Source: Lachnospiraceae bacterium (GTDB taxonomy: Bacteria; Bacillota; Clostridia; Lachnospirales; Lachnospiraceae). Taken from it: DNA of 64,000 nucleotides. A model generated the notes under the pieces. That model was not told where the DNA came from. It searched no databases and worked only from the letters and a program-made list of their open reading frames with translations. The stretch spans positions 496,001-560,000 of the forward strand of contig CABIXN010000002.1 in assembly GCA_902362715.1 (NCBI GenBank). The letters run 5' to 3'. Of the stretch, positions 44,017 to 52,418 are shown in pieces. Position numbers and translations under genes: made by a program. Each line of letters begins with the position of its first letter. The stretch's first letter is position 1.

Positions 44017-44661
44017 GTGAGATGGGGAATGGTCATTGATTTAAAAAAGTGTTATGGATGCAACGCCTGTGTACTTGCATGTAAGCAGGAGCATTTTCTG
44101 CTGCCTGGCATGTTTTTTAATCATGTAATTATAACGGAGAAGGGGAAGTATCCGAATGTAAAAAAGCTTATGATACCAACACTCTGCAATCATTGTGGGG
44201 ATCCTGTATGTGCTCAGGCATGTCCGGCTGGTGCTACTTATCAGAGAGAGGATGGAATTGTGGCAGTGGACGCTGATAAATGTACCGGATGTCAGTACTG
44301 CATTATGGCATGTCCCTACCACCAGAGAAATTATGTTAAAACAACAAATACTTCTTATTATGAGCAGGGAAAATCTGAAAGGGAGCAATTAGGAGAGCAA
44401 TTGAATCCATATAAAGAAGGTACCGTTGTTAAATGCACGTTTTGTATGGAAAGAATTGACGGGGGGTTAAAAGCGGGGCTGATACCGGGGCGGGACAGGG
44501 AGGCAACACCGGCGTGCGTAAATACCTGTTATACAAAAGCCCGTGTGTTTGGAGATCTAGATGACCCGGATAGTGAAGTATCCAAATTAATCAGGGAAAA
44601 TGAAGTTTATACACTTTGTCCGGAAACACAGGCAAAACCATCTGTGTATTATATGGAGTAG
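44017..44661 (+). CDS. 4Fe-4S electron-transfer subunit (DmsB/PsrB type)
   Basis: A ferredoxin-like subunit of 214 aa with four cysteine groups: CYGCNACVLAC, CNHCGDPVCAQAC, CTGCQYCIMAC and a split CTFC...CVNTC. These predict four [4Fe-4S] clusters. The start is a GTG at 44017, 7 nt after GGAGGG; an upstream frame from 43954 has no ribosome site. It passes electrons to the Mo protein encoded 10 nt downstream. No membrane anchor gene follows, so the complex is probably soluble. The pyrogallol transhydroxylase small subunit, as I recall it, has three clusters, which differs. Confidence 0.87.
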   Translation: MRWGMVIDLKKCYGCNACVLACKQEHFLLPGMFFNHVIITEKGKYPNVKKLMIPTLCNHCGDPVCAQACPAGATYQREDGIVAVDADKCTGCQYCIMACPYHQRNYVKTTNTSYYEQGKSEREQLGEQLNPYKEGTVVKCTFCMERIDGGLKAGLIPGRDREATPACVNTCYTKARVFGDLDDPDSEVSKLIRENEVYTLCPETQAKPSVYYME

Positions 44662-44671
44662 GGAGGCTGCT

Positions 44672-47332
44672 ATGAATCAAAAGGTAAAGAAGGATAAATG
44701 GGTTTATACACAGTGTCACAGATGCCAGAGTGAATGCGGGCTGCGGGCTCATGTTGTAGATGGCGTCTGCATGAAACTGGAGGGAGTGGCAGATTCTAGT
44801 GTGGGCTCTCAAGGGGGAGTTTGTCCTAGAGGTATGGCGGGGCTGCAGGTCTTATATGATCCGAACCGGCTGAATTATCCGTTGAAAAGAACTAATCCGC
44901 AAAAAGGTATCGGAGAGGATCCCAAATGGGAGAAGATCAGCTGGGAGGAAGCGTTAGAGACCATTGCCGAAAAAACGAAGACGGCGTATGATGACGATCC
45001 TTCTAAAATAATTATTCAGCATGGCATTGTCGCCGGAAATCAGATTATTCCATATTTTTTTGTGCCCATGATGGCAATTTTGTCAAATGAAAAAGGGGGC
45101 CCCATACATATTAATGCGGCGGGATCTATGTGCGGAAATATGGGGCATTACCTGAACAGTACACAGTACGGGGCTTTTTGTATTTTTCCGGATTTTGATT
45201 ATTGCGAATATATGATTGTATTTGGAACGAATGCCGCAAATGGCGGTTTTCAGCAGTGGGCCACTCATAATTGTGCTCAGGCGAGAAGACGGGGAATGAA
45301 AATGGTTGTTTTTGATCCCATGTGTAATTCCGCTGCTGCAAAAGCGGATGAGTGGATTCCCATTATTCCGGGAACAGACGGCCTTATTTGTATGGCCATG
45401 TTAAATGTAATTGTGAATGAGCTGGAAATCTATGATGTTGAATATTTAAAGGGCAGAACCAATGCTTCCTATCTGATTGACATTCATACTGGTAAATATG
45501 TGAGAAATCAGCAGACCGGGAAACCATATATATGGGATCCTGTAAGTAAAACTGCTAAGCCATATGATGATTATGATATAAAAGATTATGCTCTGGAGGG
45601 AACATTTTGTGTGGAGGGAAGAAAATGTGTACCATCCTGGGTGCTGATGAGGGAGCGTTTTTTGGCATATACTCCCGAAAACGTATCAGAGAGGACGTCT
45701 GTTCCTCCGGAAACTATAAGACGGATCGCAAAAGAGTTTGCAATGGCAGCCCAAATAGGAAAAACAATTACGATAGATGGGAAAGAACTGCCGTTTCGTC
45801 CGGTAGCAACATATAATATACGATCCGCAGGAACTCATAAAAATGGATTTCATACACTGTTTGCTATGGATCTTTTGAATCAGGTTATGGGGGCGGCAAA
45901 TGTACCGGGGGGTGTAGTATCTGCCGGGGTAGAATGTTGGGGACATCCTGATACCCACCGGCCGTATCTTGCGTGTAAGGCGGGAAAGGACGGTTTTACA
46001 CAAACAGCAGGAAAATGGCTGTTTCCGGAAGGAGGCTTCTGGCCTTTTAGAGATCCCCAAAAGCCTAAACATGATCTGGAAGAAATGTTTCCGACAGCAA
46101 TGGAAATGCTATGGGTGAATGCTGCAGATCGTATGGAGGTTCTGGAGAAAGCAAACCTTCGGACTAGGCATGAAGTACTTATAAATTATGCCACAAATGC
46201 TTTGATGAATGGGCCGTCGCCTAAGATCAGAGAAGCATTTTATAAAGATATTCCTTTTGTTGTGGACTGTGATATTTATTCTAATGAATTTAATGAGGCT
46301 TTCGCCGATATTCTTCTGCCGGACGCCTGTTATCTGGAACGTGATGACTGGATGGGGATTCAGCACAGTTATCATAATATTCCAACAGGAGTGGGTCAGC
46401 CCTGGTGTTTTCATACAAGCCACCATGTGGTGGAGCCTATGTATGAACGGAGGGATATGGCAGAAGTAGTGGTAGAACTGGCTCACCGGATGGGACTTAC
46501 ACCGAAATTGAACGGGTATTATAATGCAGAGCTTAAGCTGGAGGGTGCGCTTGCACTAAAACCGGATGAGAAAATCCAGTGGGAAGATCTCTGTGACCGT
46601 GCCTGCCGTTCTCACTTTGGAGAGCAGTATAATTGGGAATGGTTTACAGAGCATGGTTTTATATCCTGGCCTAAAAAAGTGGAGGAAGTATACTGGAGAC
46701 CATTTAAAAAAGATGTAAAAACTATGGTGTATTGGGAGTTTATGCTGAATGCAAAAGAAAAGACTCATGAAATTGCAGTTGAATTGGAGCTGGAAGACTA
46801 TTGGGACTGGGATGTATATCAGCCAATGCCGGAATGGACACCCTGTGATGCACATCTTGCCGATGAAACGCAATATCCATTTTACACATTTTCCTGGGCA
46901 GATACTTTTCACAGTAATTCTAATAATCAGGAACTGGCATGGATAGATGAAGTTTCAGTAAGTAATCCGTACTCATATTTTGTAAATATAAATGAAGATA
47001 CAGCAAAAAAATTAGGACTTAAAACAGGGGATCATGTAAAACTGGAATCTGCTGCCGGCTATATGGTGGAAGGATATTTAAAAACCAGGCAGGGAATCCA
47101 TCCACAGTGCATAGGTATTATGGGAGTATCTGGGCACTGGGCCAAGGGAATGCCTGTTGCCAGGGGAAAGGGGATTCACTTCAATCAATTAATTGATTTT
47201 TCTATCCGGGGCATGGACCCTTTGACTGCGACGGTTGACATTCTTGTGAAAACAAAAATATATAAAATAGAAAAACAGGGGGAAGGTCATGAAGCGATAT
47301 GTTGTGCTGGGGGCATCCGCGGCGGGAATTAG
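44672..47332 (+). CDS. molybdopterin (bis-MGD) oxidoreductase, candidate aromatic dehydroxylase/transhydroxylase
   Basis: A DMSO-reductase-family catalytic subunit of 886 aa. The N-terminal [4Fe-4S] motif is Cys15, Cys18, Cys22, Cys51 (QCHRCQSEC ... CPRG). The Mo-ligand region reads AAGSMCGNMGHY, so Cys or the nearby Ser may bind Mo. MGD-binding stretches (FGTNAANGG, VFDPMCNSAA) and the C-terminal molydopterin dinucleotide domain (NINEDTAKKLGLKTGDHVKL) follow. There is no Tat signal peptide, so it is cytoplasmic. Relatives reduce S/N/As oxides, or dehydroxylate or transhydroxylate phenols. Next to a 1,3-dione pathway the aromatic reactions are attractive but unproven. GGGAGG precedes ATG 44672. 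Confidence 0.8.
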   Translation: MNQKVKKDKWVYTQCHRCQSECGLRAHVVDGVCMKLEGVADSSVGSQGGVCPRGMAGLQVLYDPNRLNYPLKRTNPQKGIGEDPKWEKISWEEALETIAEKTKTAYDDDPSKIIIQHGIVAGNQIIPYFFVPMMAILSNEKGGPIHINAAGSMCGNMGHYLNSTQYGAFCIFPDFDYCEYMIVFGTNAANGGFQQWATHNCAQARRRGMKMVVFDPMCNSAAAKADEWIPIIPGTDGLICMAMLNVIVNELEIYDVEYLKGRTNASYLIDIHTGKYVRNQQTGKPYIWDPVSKTAKPYDDYDIKDYALEGTFCVEGRKCVPSWVLMRERFLAYTPENVSERTSVPPETIRRIAKEFAMAAQIGKTITIDGKELPFRPVATYNIRSAGTHKNGFHTLFAMDLLNQVMGAANVPGGVVSAGVECWGHPDTHRPYLACKAGKDGFTQTAGKWLFPEGGFWPFRDPQKPKHDLEEMFPTAMEMLWVNAADRMEVLEKANLRTRHEVLINYATNALMNGPSPKIREAFYKDIPFVVDCDIYSNEFNEAFADILLPDACYLERDDWMGIQHSYHNIPTGVGQPWCFHTSHHVVEPMYERRDMAEVVVELAHRMGLTPKLNGYYNAELKLEGALALKPDEKIQWEDLCDRACRSHFGEQYNWEWFTEHGFISWPKKVEEVYWRPFKKDVKTMVYWEFMLNAKEKTHEIAVELELEDYWDWDVYQPMPEWTPCDAHLADETQYPFYTFSWADTFHSNSNNQELAWIDEVSVSNPYSYFVNINEDTAKKLGLKTGDHVKLESAAGYMVEGYLKTRQGIHPQCIGIMGVSGHWAKGMPVARGKGIHFNQLIDFSIRGMDPLTATVDILVKTKIYKIEKQGEGHEAICCAGGIRGGN

Positions 47333-48515
47333 CGGAGCAGATATGCTGCGAAAGCTGGATAAAGAAGCAGAAATTCTGTTGATTTCTGAAGAGACTGAGA
47401 TTTATTCAAAATGTATTATGCATTATTATATGTCCGGAGATAAGACAAAAGAGCAGATTTCCTTTATAAATAAAACTTTTCTGAAAGATAACAGAATTTG
47501 CTGGAAGAAGGGGAAGCGGGCAGTAAAAATTAATTGTACAGAAAAGAAAGTGTTTTTGGAAGATGGAGAAGGTGTTTCTTATGATAAACTGCTGATTGCC
47601 ACAGGATCCCGTGGGTATCTTCCGCCTGTGAAAGGACTTGACAATGCAGAAAATGTCTGTGCATTTCATACACTGGGAGATTGTGAGATTGTATTAAAGA
47701 AGGCCTGTACTGCACGTAATATTGTGATTCTTGGAGCCGGGCTTGTAGGGGTTGATGCGGCGTATGGATTGCTGCATTTAAAGAAGCGGATTACTATGCT
47801 GGATGTAAACTCCCATATGATGGCTGTTCAGCTGGATCAGCGAGCTGCAGATATATATGAAAAAGAATTTGATAAAAGAGGAGTACATCAGATATATAAC
47901 ACAGGGATAAAAGAGGCGTTAAAAGATGATGACGGCCGGATCCGGGAATTAATATTAACAGATGGAAAAACGCTGCCCTGTGATCTGTTGATTATCGCGG
48001 CAGGGACACGAGCCAATACTGAGCTGTTAGAACAGACGGATTTAAAGAGGGACCAATATGGGCTGTTGATTAATGAGTATTCTCAGACAAGCGACAGAAG
48101 TGTATATGGAGCTGGGGATATTACCGGAAAAAATATGGTATGGCCATCGGCTGCCAAAGAAGCCATGACTGCTGCGTATCATATGACCGGAACAAAATTT
48201 CCCATGACAGATTTTTTTAAAGGGAAAGCTACCATTCATACTTTTAATATTCCAACCATGGCTTATGGGCTGCCCAAGGCTCCTGATGATTCCTATACTG
48301 TAGAAATAAAAGAGAAGGAAAACGGAAGTTATCAAAAAGTTATTCACAAGGAAGGGAAGATATTTGGAATGATTTTGCAGGGAGATCTGTATTTTGCAGG
48401 GATTTTGAATCAGCTGATTAGTACAAAAGCAGATATCCGCAAGCTAGATAAACCGGTTTTGGAACTAGAATATGGAGATCTGATAGGAAGCAGCAGAGAA
48501 GTTGGTCATATATAA
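47289..48515 (+). CDS. FAD-dependent NAD(P)-disulfide-type oxidoreductase
   Basis: A flavoprotein of 408 aa with two Rossmann motifs (VVLGASAAGISGADML for FAD and VILGAGLVGVDAAYGL for NAD(P)H), the ATG motif (LLIATGS) and the second FAD motif (SVYGAGDIT). The Cys in YSKCIMHYYM sits where NADH oxidases carry their redox Cys. The gene overlaps the end of the Mo gene by 44 nt in another frame, pointing to translational coupling. It would pass electrons from NAD(P)H via the 4Fe-4S protein to the Mo centre. Confidence 0.83.
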   Translation: MKRYVVLGASAAGISGADMLRKLDKEAEILLISEETEIYSKCIMHYYMSGDKTKEQISFINKTFLKDNRICWKKGKRAVKINCTEKKVFLEDGEGVSYDKLLIATGSRGYLPPVKGLDNAENVCAFHTLGDCEIVLKKACTARNIVILGAGLVGVDAAYGLLHLKKRITMLDVNSHMMAVQLDQRAADIYEKEFDKRGVHQIYNTGIKEALKDDDGRIRELILTDGKTLPCDLLIIAAGTRANTELLEQTDLKRDQYGLLINEYSQTSDRSVYGAGDITGKNMVWPSAAKEAMTAAYHMTGTKFPMTDFFKGKATIHTFNIPTMAYGLPKAPDDSYTVEIKEKENGSYQKVIHKEGKIFGMILQGDLYFAGILNQLISTKADIRKLDKPVLELEYGDLIGSSREVGHI

Positions 48516-48532
48516 ATTGCTGAATTGAAAAA

Positions 48533-50212
48533 GTAAATTCCAGTGCAGAACTAAATTCCACTGCCCTTTTAAATTTAGCTTGAAATATGAGGTTTTTAAA
48601 GTAAAGATTCCAGATATCTGCTATAATTAAGCTGACTTCTTATAAAAAATCCGATTTTAGGGCATGGCAAATGGGCCACTGGAATTCTGTGTGCAGGACT
48701 AAATTCCACCGGCCATATTCATAAAACGTGAAAAGTTAAGTTCCAGTCCGACAGCAGATTTTTGTAAGTTAGTTAGTGGTTATAGCGAATCAGCTTAGGC
48801 GTTAAATGAACCTCATGGGGTGAAATGCGCTTAAGCTGAAGTGCTTTCAGGGTATTTTTACCGAATGATTCCAAGGCAGCATCATATGGTGTTCTGCCAT
48901 CGAGGCTTTTCCGTGGAGTTGAATTGATGTGATTCACGATCAGATTCACATCCCATTGGGTCAGATATTCAAAGCTTGTCCCTTTGGGAAGTACCATGCG
49001 GAGCATGGTGTGGGCATTTTCCACACCGCCTTTCTGTCCGCTTCTCATAGGGTCACAATAATAAATGCTGGTACGCTGAATTCCTTCCACACCTGTTTCA
49101 AGTGCCTCTGGGGCGCCGAATTCAGAACCTCTGTCTGTAAGCAGGTATTCAAACAGAGAGAGGAATTCATAGGTTCCCAGACGTTTTTCCAGATGGTCGA
49201 AAACAAGGCGTACAGAGCCCTTTGTACAGCGGTTCATTAGGAATGCCAGAAAGAGTTTTTCTTTTGGGAAAAAGAAAGTTAGTAGTGTCTTTTTAGATTC
49301 CTGCGAAGAATGGACGGTGTCCATTTCCACATGAACATCAGGGTTTACTGATTGAAAATCTACATAAGTCCGCCTCTCAAAAACAGACCGGTCAGTGATC
49401 TGTGTTTTATGACATTTGCGCGGCTTGAACTTCGCCTTACGTTTTAGGTCAATGTTTCTGGCTGTGAATAATCCGTTGTCAAGATAGGTGTATATGGTGC
49501 GGACAGACATATCCAGTTCCGGATGATTCGTGGCGATTTGATAGGGTGACTGCCCCTGTTGAATCAAGGGAGTGATAATCATATCCTTTTGATGAAGTTC
49601 ACGTTTTGTCATGTTGAACCCGGCACGGGAATCGCTGAGTTTTTCACGGTATTTTCTGTCTGCAAAGCGGGCATTATAGGTGTACTTGTGGGCAATAGTA
49701 CAGTGGCTAATCTTCTTATCACAGCCATTGCAGACATAAGGGGCTTTGTCAAGTCTGTTACAGCGTTCTTTTTCAAAATCGGGGCATGTCTGGTTACAGG
49801 TGGGGCAGGAAGCACATTTAATGCCACAAAGAATGATCTTGCCGCAGACATTAGTTTTTCTGCAGTGATACCGGTGGATACAGAAGTTCTTGGCATTATA
49901 AAAAGTGCCCTTATGATACCAATCAGAAAGACGGTGTGCTTTGACTTCCTTTGAAATAGTAGTCGGATCTTTGCAGAGGAATTTTGCGATGTCCTTAAAA
50001 GAACAGCCTGTGTTCAAAGCGTTTTCAAGGTAGATACGGTCTTCAAGGGTAAGATGTTTCTGGTTACCGGGAATAAATTTGCTCATAAAATCTCCTCCTA
50101 CTGCTGTCAGAAGGAGACATAACCGTATCACTAATATATGAAAGAGTAAATATCAACTGTGCGAGAGTAAATTCCACTGGGGAATAAGGGAGTGGAATTT
50201 AAAATTTCATTT
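48533..50212 (-). mobile_element. IS30-family insertion sequence (approximate limits)
   Basis: One transposase gene lies between noncoding ends rich in TAAATTCCA-type motifs: 48534-48542, 48552-48560, 48700-48708 and TTAAGTTCCA near 48736 on the left; TAAATTCCA near 50168 and its inverse TGGAATTTA near 50193 on the right. An 8-bp inverted pair GACAGCAG (48750-48757) / CTGCTGTC (50101-50108) brackets the gene more closely. Exact termini and target duplication are not certain. It inserted just after the Mo-enzyme operon. The 257 nt at 48516-48772 holds only these motifs. Confidence 0.7.
48773..50086 (-). CDS. IS30 family transposase
   Basis: A DDE recombinase of 437 aa. The N-terminal HTH (HLTLEDRIYLENALNTGCSF, KDPTTISKEV) is followed by a Cys-rich zinc-binding segment (CIHRYHCRKTNVCG, CGIKCASCPTCNQTCP). 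The catalytic Asp/Asp/Glu lie in VEMDTVHSS, LLTDRGSEF and GGVENAHTML. The frame is intact, so it may still be active. The start is set at 50086 (MSKFIPGN) with GGAGGAGA upstream. This Cys-rich IS30 type is common in Lachnospiraceae. Confidence 0.9.
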   Translation of the reverse strand: MSKFIPGNQKHLTLEDRIYLENALNTGCSFKDIAKFLCKDPTTISKEVKAHRLSDWYHKGTFYNAKNFCIHRYHCRKTNVCGKIILCGIKCASCPTCNQTCPDFEKERCNRLDKAPYVCNGCDKKISHCTIAHKYTYNARFADRKYREKLSDSRAGFNMTKRELHQKDMIITPLIQQGQSPYQIATNHPELDMSVRTIYTYLDNGLFTARNIDLKRKAKFKPRKCHKTQITDRSVFERRTYVDFQSVNPDVHVEMDTVHSSQESKKTLLTFFFPKEKLFLAFLMNRCTKGSVRLVFDHLEKRLGTYEFLSLFEYLLTDRGSEFGAPEALETGVEGIQRTSIYYCDPMRSGQKGGVENAHTMLRMVLPKGTSFEYLTQWDVNLIVNHINSTPRKSLDGRTPYDAALESFGKNTLKALQLKRISPHEVHLTPKLIRYNH

Positions 50213-50283
50213 TAGATCATATATAAATTTCTAAAAAACTACTTGAAATTTCTTCGGGATTCTGCTAAATTAAGTTCAGAACA

Positions 50284-50329
50284 AAGGTGTTTGAGAGACA
50301 GGATAACTGTCTTTCAGGCACCTTTTTTT
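50284..50329 (+). terminator. intrinsic terminator
   Basis: AGGTGTTTGAGAGACAG pairs with CTGTCTTTCAGGCACCT around a GATAA loop, followed by TTTTTTT. No plus-strand gene ends directly before it, so it may be a leftover of sequence interrupted by the IS. The repeat element begins at its T-run. Confidence 0.75.
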
Positions 50330-50330
50330 G

Positions 50331-50404
50331 GTCTATAGGAAATACCATGTTGTTTACGCAACCCGCCGCAGGCGGAGAATCCTGCCGTGGCAGGATTCTG
50401 TTTT
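50331..50404 (+). repeat. terminator-associated palindromic repeat, copy 2a (internally deleted)
   Basis: It begins GTCTATAGGAAATAC like the full copies, skips the central part, and rejoins at ACCCGCCGCAGGCGGAG and the hairpin GAATCCTGCC-GT-GGCAGGATTC. It is immediately followed by a full copy. The 50132-50590 gap otherwise holds the IS end and the terminator. Confidence 0.8.
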
Positions 50405-50405
50405 A

Positions 50406-50563
50406 CTCTATCGAAAATACTGTGTTGTGATAAAGCTGAAAAGTACCGATTCCTATAGAGCAAAAAACGCTCCGCTGTGGATCGCACTGCGGCGGAGTGG
50501 AGTCATGTCGCAAAAGCGACCCGCCGCAGGCGGAGAATCCTGCCGTGGCAGGATTCTTTTTAA
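50406..50563 (+). repeat. terminator-associated palindromic repeat, copy 2b (full length)
   Basis: Opening CTCTATCGAAAATACTG closes with TTCCTATAGAGC at 50450-50461. Then follow CGCTCCGCTG/GCGGCGGAG, GTCGCAAAAGCGAC, CCGCCGCAGGCGG and the terminal hairpin AATCCTGCC/GGCAGGATT plus T-run. It is nearly identical to 52257-52412 over its first ~100 nt and in the same orientation, so the two bracket amt-PII. Confidence 0.88.
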
Positions 50564-50590
50564 ATAACAAAAAATAAGGGAGGATATTTT

Positions 50591-51829
50591 ATGAATACAG
50601 GAGATACTGCTTTTGTGCTGATAGCATCGGCATTTGTGTTTTTGATGACACCGGGACTGGCCTTTTTTTACGGAGGTCTTGTGAGAAGAAAAAATGTATG
50701 TAACACAATGATGGCTTGTGTTGCAATTATGGGACTTTCTGTTGTGATGTGGATATTGTTTGGCTATTCACTTTCTTTTGGAAGTGATCATGCCGGGCTT
50801 ATAGGCAGCTTTGAATGGCTTGGGTTAAAGGGAATCGGAATGGAAGCCGGTCCTTACGCTGAAAATATTCCGCATCTGGTATTTATTTTATTTCAGATGA
50901 TGTTTGCTATGATAACACCGGCGCTGATTACAGGTGCTTTAGTTGGGCGAATGAAATTTAAAGCGTTATTTTTGTTTATCGCTTTCTGGTCTGTAATCGT
51001 ATATTACCCTATGGCTCATATGGTGTGGGGACAGGGGGGATTTCTGGAAAAAATCGGTTCTGTAGATTTTGCAGGAGGAAATGTAGTACATATAAGTTCC
51101 GGAGTTTCGGCTTTGGTACTTGCAATTCTGCTTGGCAGACGAAAAGGTTATGAACACACCTATTACCATGTACACAACATTCCCTTTGTAGTACTTGGAG
51201 CATCCCTTTTATGGTTTGGATGGTTCGGCTTTAATGCAGGCAGTGCTCTTGGAGCAAATGGTCTGGCGGCTCATGCTTTTATGACTTCTGCGGTATCTGC
51301 AGCAGCAGCATTACTATCCTGGATGGCAATAGATATTATAAAAACCGGGAAACCAACTTTGGTTGGAGCGTCTACCGGTCTGGTAGTGGGCCTGGTAGGG
51401 ATTACTCCCGGGGCAGGTTTTGTTCCTGTCTGGGCAGCATTGATTATTGGTATATTAGTAAGCCCCATCTGTTATTTCACCGTATCTTTGATTAAAAAGA
51501 AACTGAAAATAGACGATGCCCTGGATGCATTTGGCTGTCATGGAATTGGCGGGATATGGGGAGGAATTGCAACGGGATTGTTTACGCAGAAGTCTATTAA
51601 CGGCGCTGCCCGCTGGGATGGCCTTGTATTTGGAGATGTAAAGCTGTTTTTAGTCCAGATTGCGGGAATATTAATTACCATTGCAGTAGCAGTTGTGGGA
51701 ACTTTGATTTGTTACGGACTTGTAAGAGCCTTTACGAAAATCCGTGTGGACGAGAAAGAGGAACGTATTGGTCTGGATCAGTCCCAGCATGGAGAAAGTG
51801 CTTATCCGTCATTTAATGGCTGGGATTAG
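50591..51829 (+). CDS. amt: ammonium transporter (Amt family)
   Basis: A membrane channel of 412 aa with about 11 helices. Family signatures are AFFYGGLVRRKN, DFAGGNVVHISSGVSALVLA, FGWFGFNAGSALGAN and DALDAFGCHGIGGIWGGIATG (conserved His of the pore). It conducts ammonia/ammonium. It is followed after 16 nt by a PII gene, the usual nitrogen-control pair; PII blocks the pore when nitrogen is ample. GGGAGGA precedes ATG 50591. Confidence 0.93.
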   Translation: MNTGDTAFVLIASAFVFLMTPGLAFFYGGLVRRKNVCNTMMACVAIMGLSVVMWILFGYSLSFGSDHAGLIGSFEWLGLKGIGMEAGPYAENIPHLVFILFQMMFAMITPALITGALVGRMKFKALFLFIAFWSVIVYYPMAHMVWGQGGFLEKIGSVDFAGGNVVHISSGVSALVLAILLGRRKGYEHTYYHVHNIPFVVLGASLLWFGWFGFNAGSALGANGLAAHAFMTSAVSAAAALLSWMAIDIIKTGKPTLVGASTGLVVGLVGITPGAGFVPVWAALIIGILVSPICYFTVSLIKKKLKIDDALDAFGCHGIGGIWGGIATGLFTQKSINGAARWDGLVFGDVKLFLVQIAGILITIAVAVVGTLICYGLVRAFTKIRVDEKEERIGLDQSQHGESAYPSFNGWD

Positions 51830-51845
51830 AAGGAGGACGCTGATT

Positions 51846-52205
51846 ATGATAATAAAAATAGAGGCGATTGTTAGAAACGACAGAATGGAAGAGGTGATTG
51901 ATGCGCTGAACGCCATTCACGTTAACGGTATGACGGTATCTCAAGTAATGGGATATGGACAGCAGAGAGGGTATACAGAAGTTGTGCGGGGAACGGAAGT
52001 GGATATACAGATGATACCAAAAGTAAAGTTTGAAGTGGTAGTATCTAATGAGACGTGGGAGGAAAAAGTAATAGCGGCCATCCAAAGGGCTGCGTATACC
52101 GGAGAGTATGGCGATGGAAAAATATTTACTTATGAAATAAGAAGTGCTCTGAGAATCAGAACAAAAGAAAGCGGAGAAAAGGCCATATATACTTCCGAGA
52201 AATAA
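51846..52205 (+). CDS. glnK: nitrogen regulatory protein PII (GlnK/GlnB)
   Basis: A signalling protein of 119 aa. It has the N-terminal IKIEAIVRNDRMEEVIDAL, the T-loop GQQRGYTEVVRG with the Tyr that is uridylylated in many bacteria, and the ATP-binding GDGKIFTYEI. It reports 2-oxoglutarate and energy state and gates the Amt channel encoded next to it. GAAGGAGGA before ATG 51846 sets the start; the earlier frame overlaps amt. GlnB versus GlnK cannot be separated by sequence alone; linkage to amt favours GlnK. Confidence 0.92.
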   Translation: MIIKIEAIVRNDRMEEVIDALNAIHVNGMTVSQVMGYGQQRGYTEVVRGTEVDIQMIPKVKFEVVVSNETWEEKVIAAIQRAAYTGEYGDGKIFTYEIRSALRIRTKESGEKAIYTSEK

Positions 52206-52216
52206 GAAAGACAATG

Positions 52217-52255
52217 AAAAAAGATATGTCTTAAATGTGGGCATATCTTTTTTCT
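52217..52255 (+). terminator. intrinsic terminator after amt-PII
   Basis: A perfect 12-bp stem AAAAAAGATATG (52217-52228) / CATATCTTTTTT (52242-52253). The repeat copy 3 starts 4 nt further on. Confidence 0.88.
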
Positions 52256-52256
52256 T

Positions 52257-52412
52257 GCTCTATAGGAAATACTGTGTTGTGATAAAGCTGAAAAGTACCG
52301 ATTCCTATAGAGCAAAAAAACGCTCCGCTGATGATCGCACTGCGGCGGAATGGAGTCATGTCGCAAAAGCGGCCCGCCGCAGGCGGAGAATGTGCTTTGC
52401 ACATTCTTTTTT
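52257..52412 (+). repeat. terminator-associated palindromic repeat, copy 3 (full length)
   Basis: It starts GCTCTATAGGAA, with a perfect 12-bp inverse TTCCTATAGAGC ending about 57 nt in. The body is the same as 50406-50563, but the final hairpin is AGAATGTGC-TTT-GCACATTCT with T-run instead of AATCCTGCC/GGCAGGATT. Both arms changed together, so pairing is conserved. Confidence 0.88.
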
Positions 52413-52418
52413 AAGCTA

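Noticed and set aside
47289-47332. Frameshift fusion of the Mo subunit and flavoprotein
   Set aside because: The 44-nt overlap has a normal stop, a ribosome site and an ATG for the second gene; coupled translation is the ordinary explanation.
35270-52402. Small open frames inside the repeat copies encoding similar peptides (for example HQRSVFLLYRNRY)
   Set aside because: They arise because the repeat DNA itself is alike; no ribosome sites, and the frames are broken differently between copies.
50406-52412. Composite transposon carrying amt-PII between two repeat copies
   Set aside because: The flanking copies are short, in direct orientation, lack a transposase and each sits behind its own terminator. 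Independent insertions explain them more simply.
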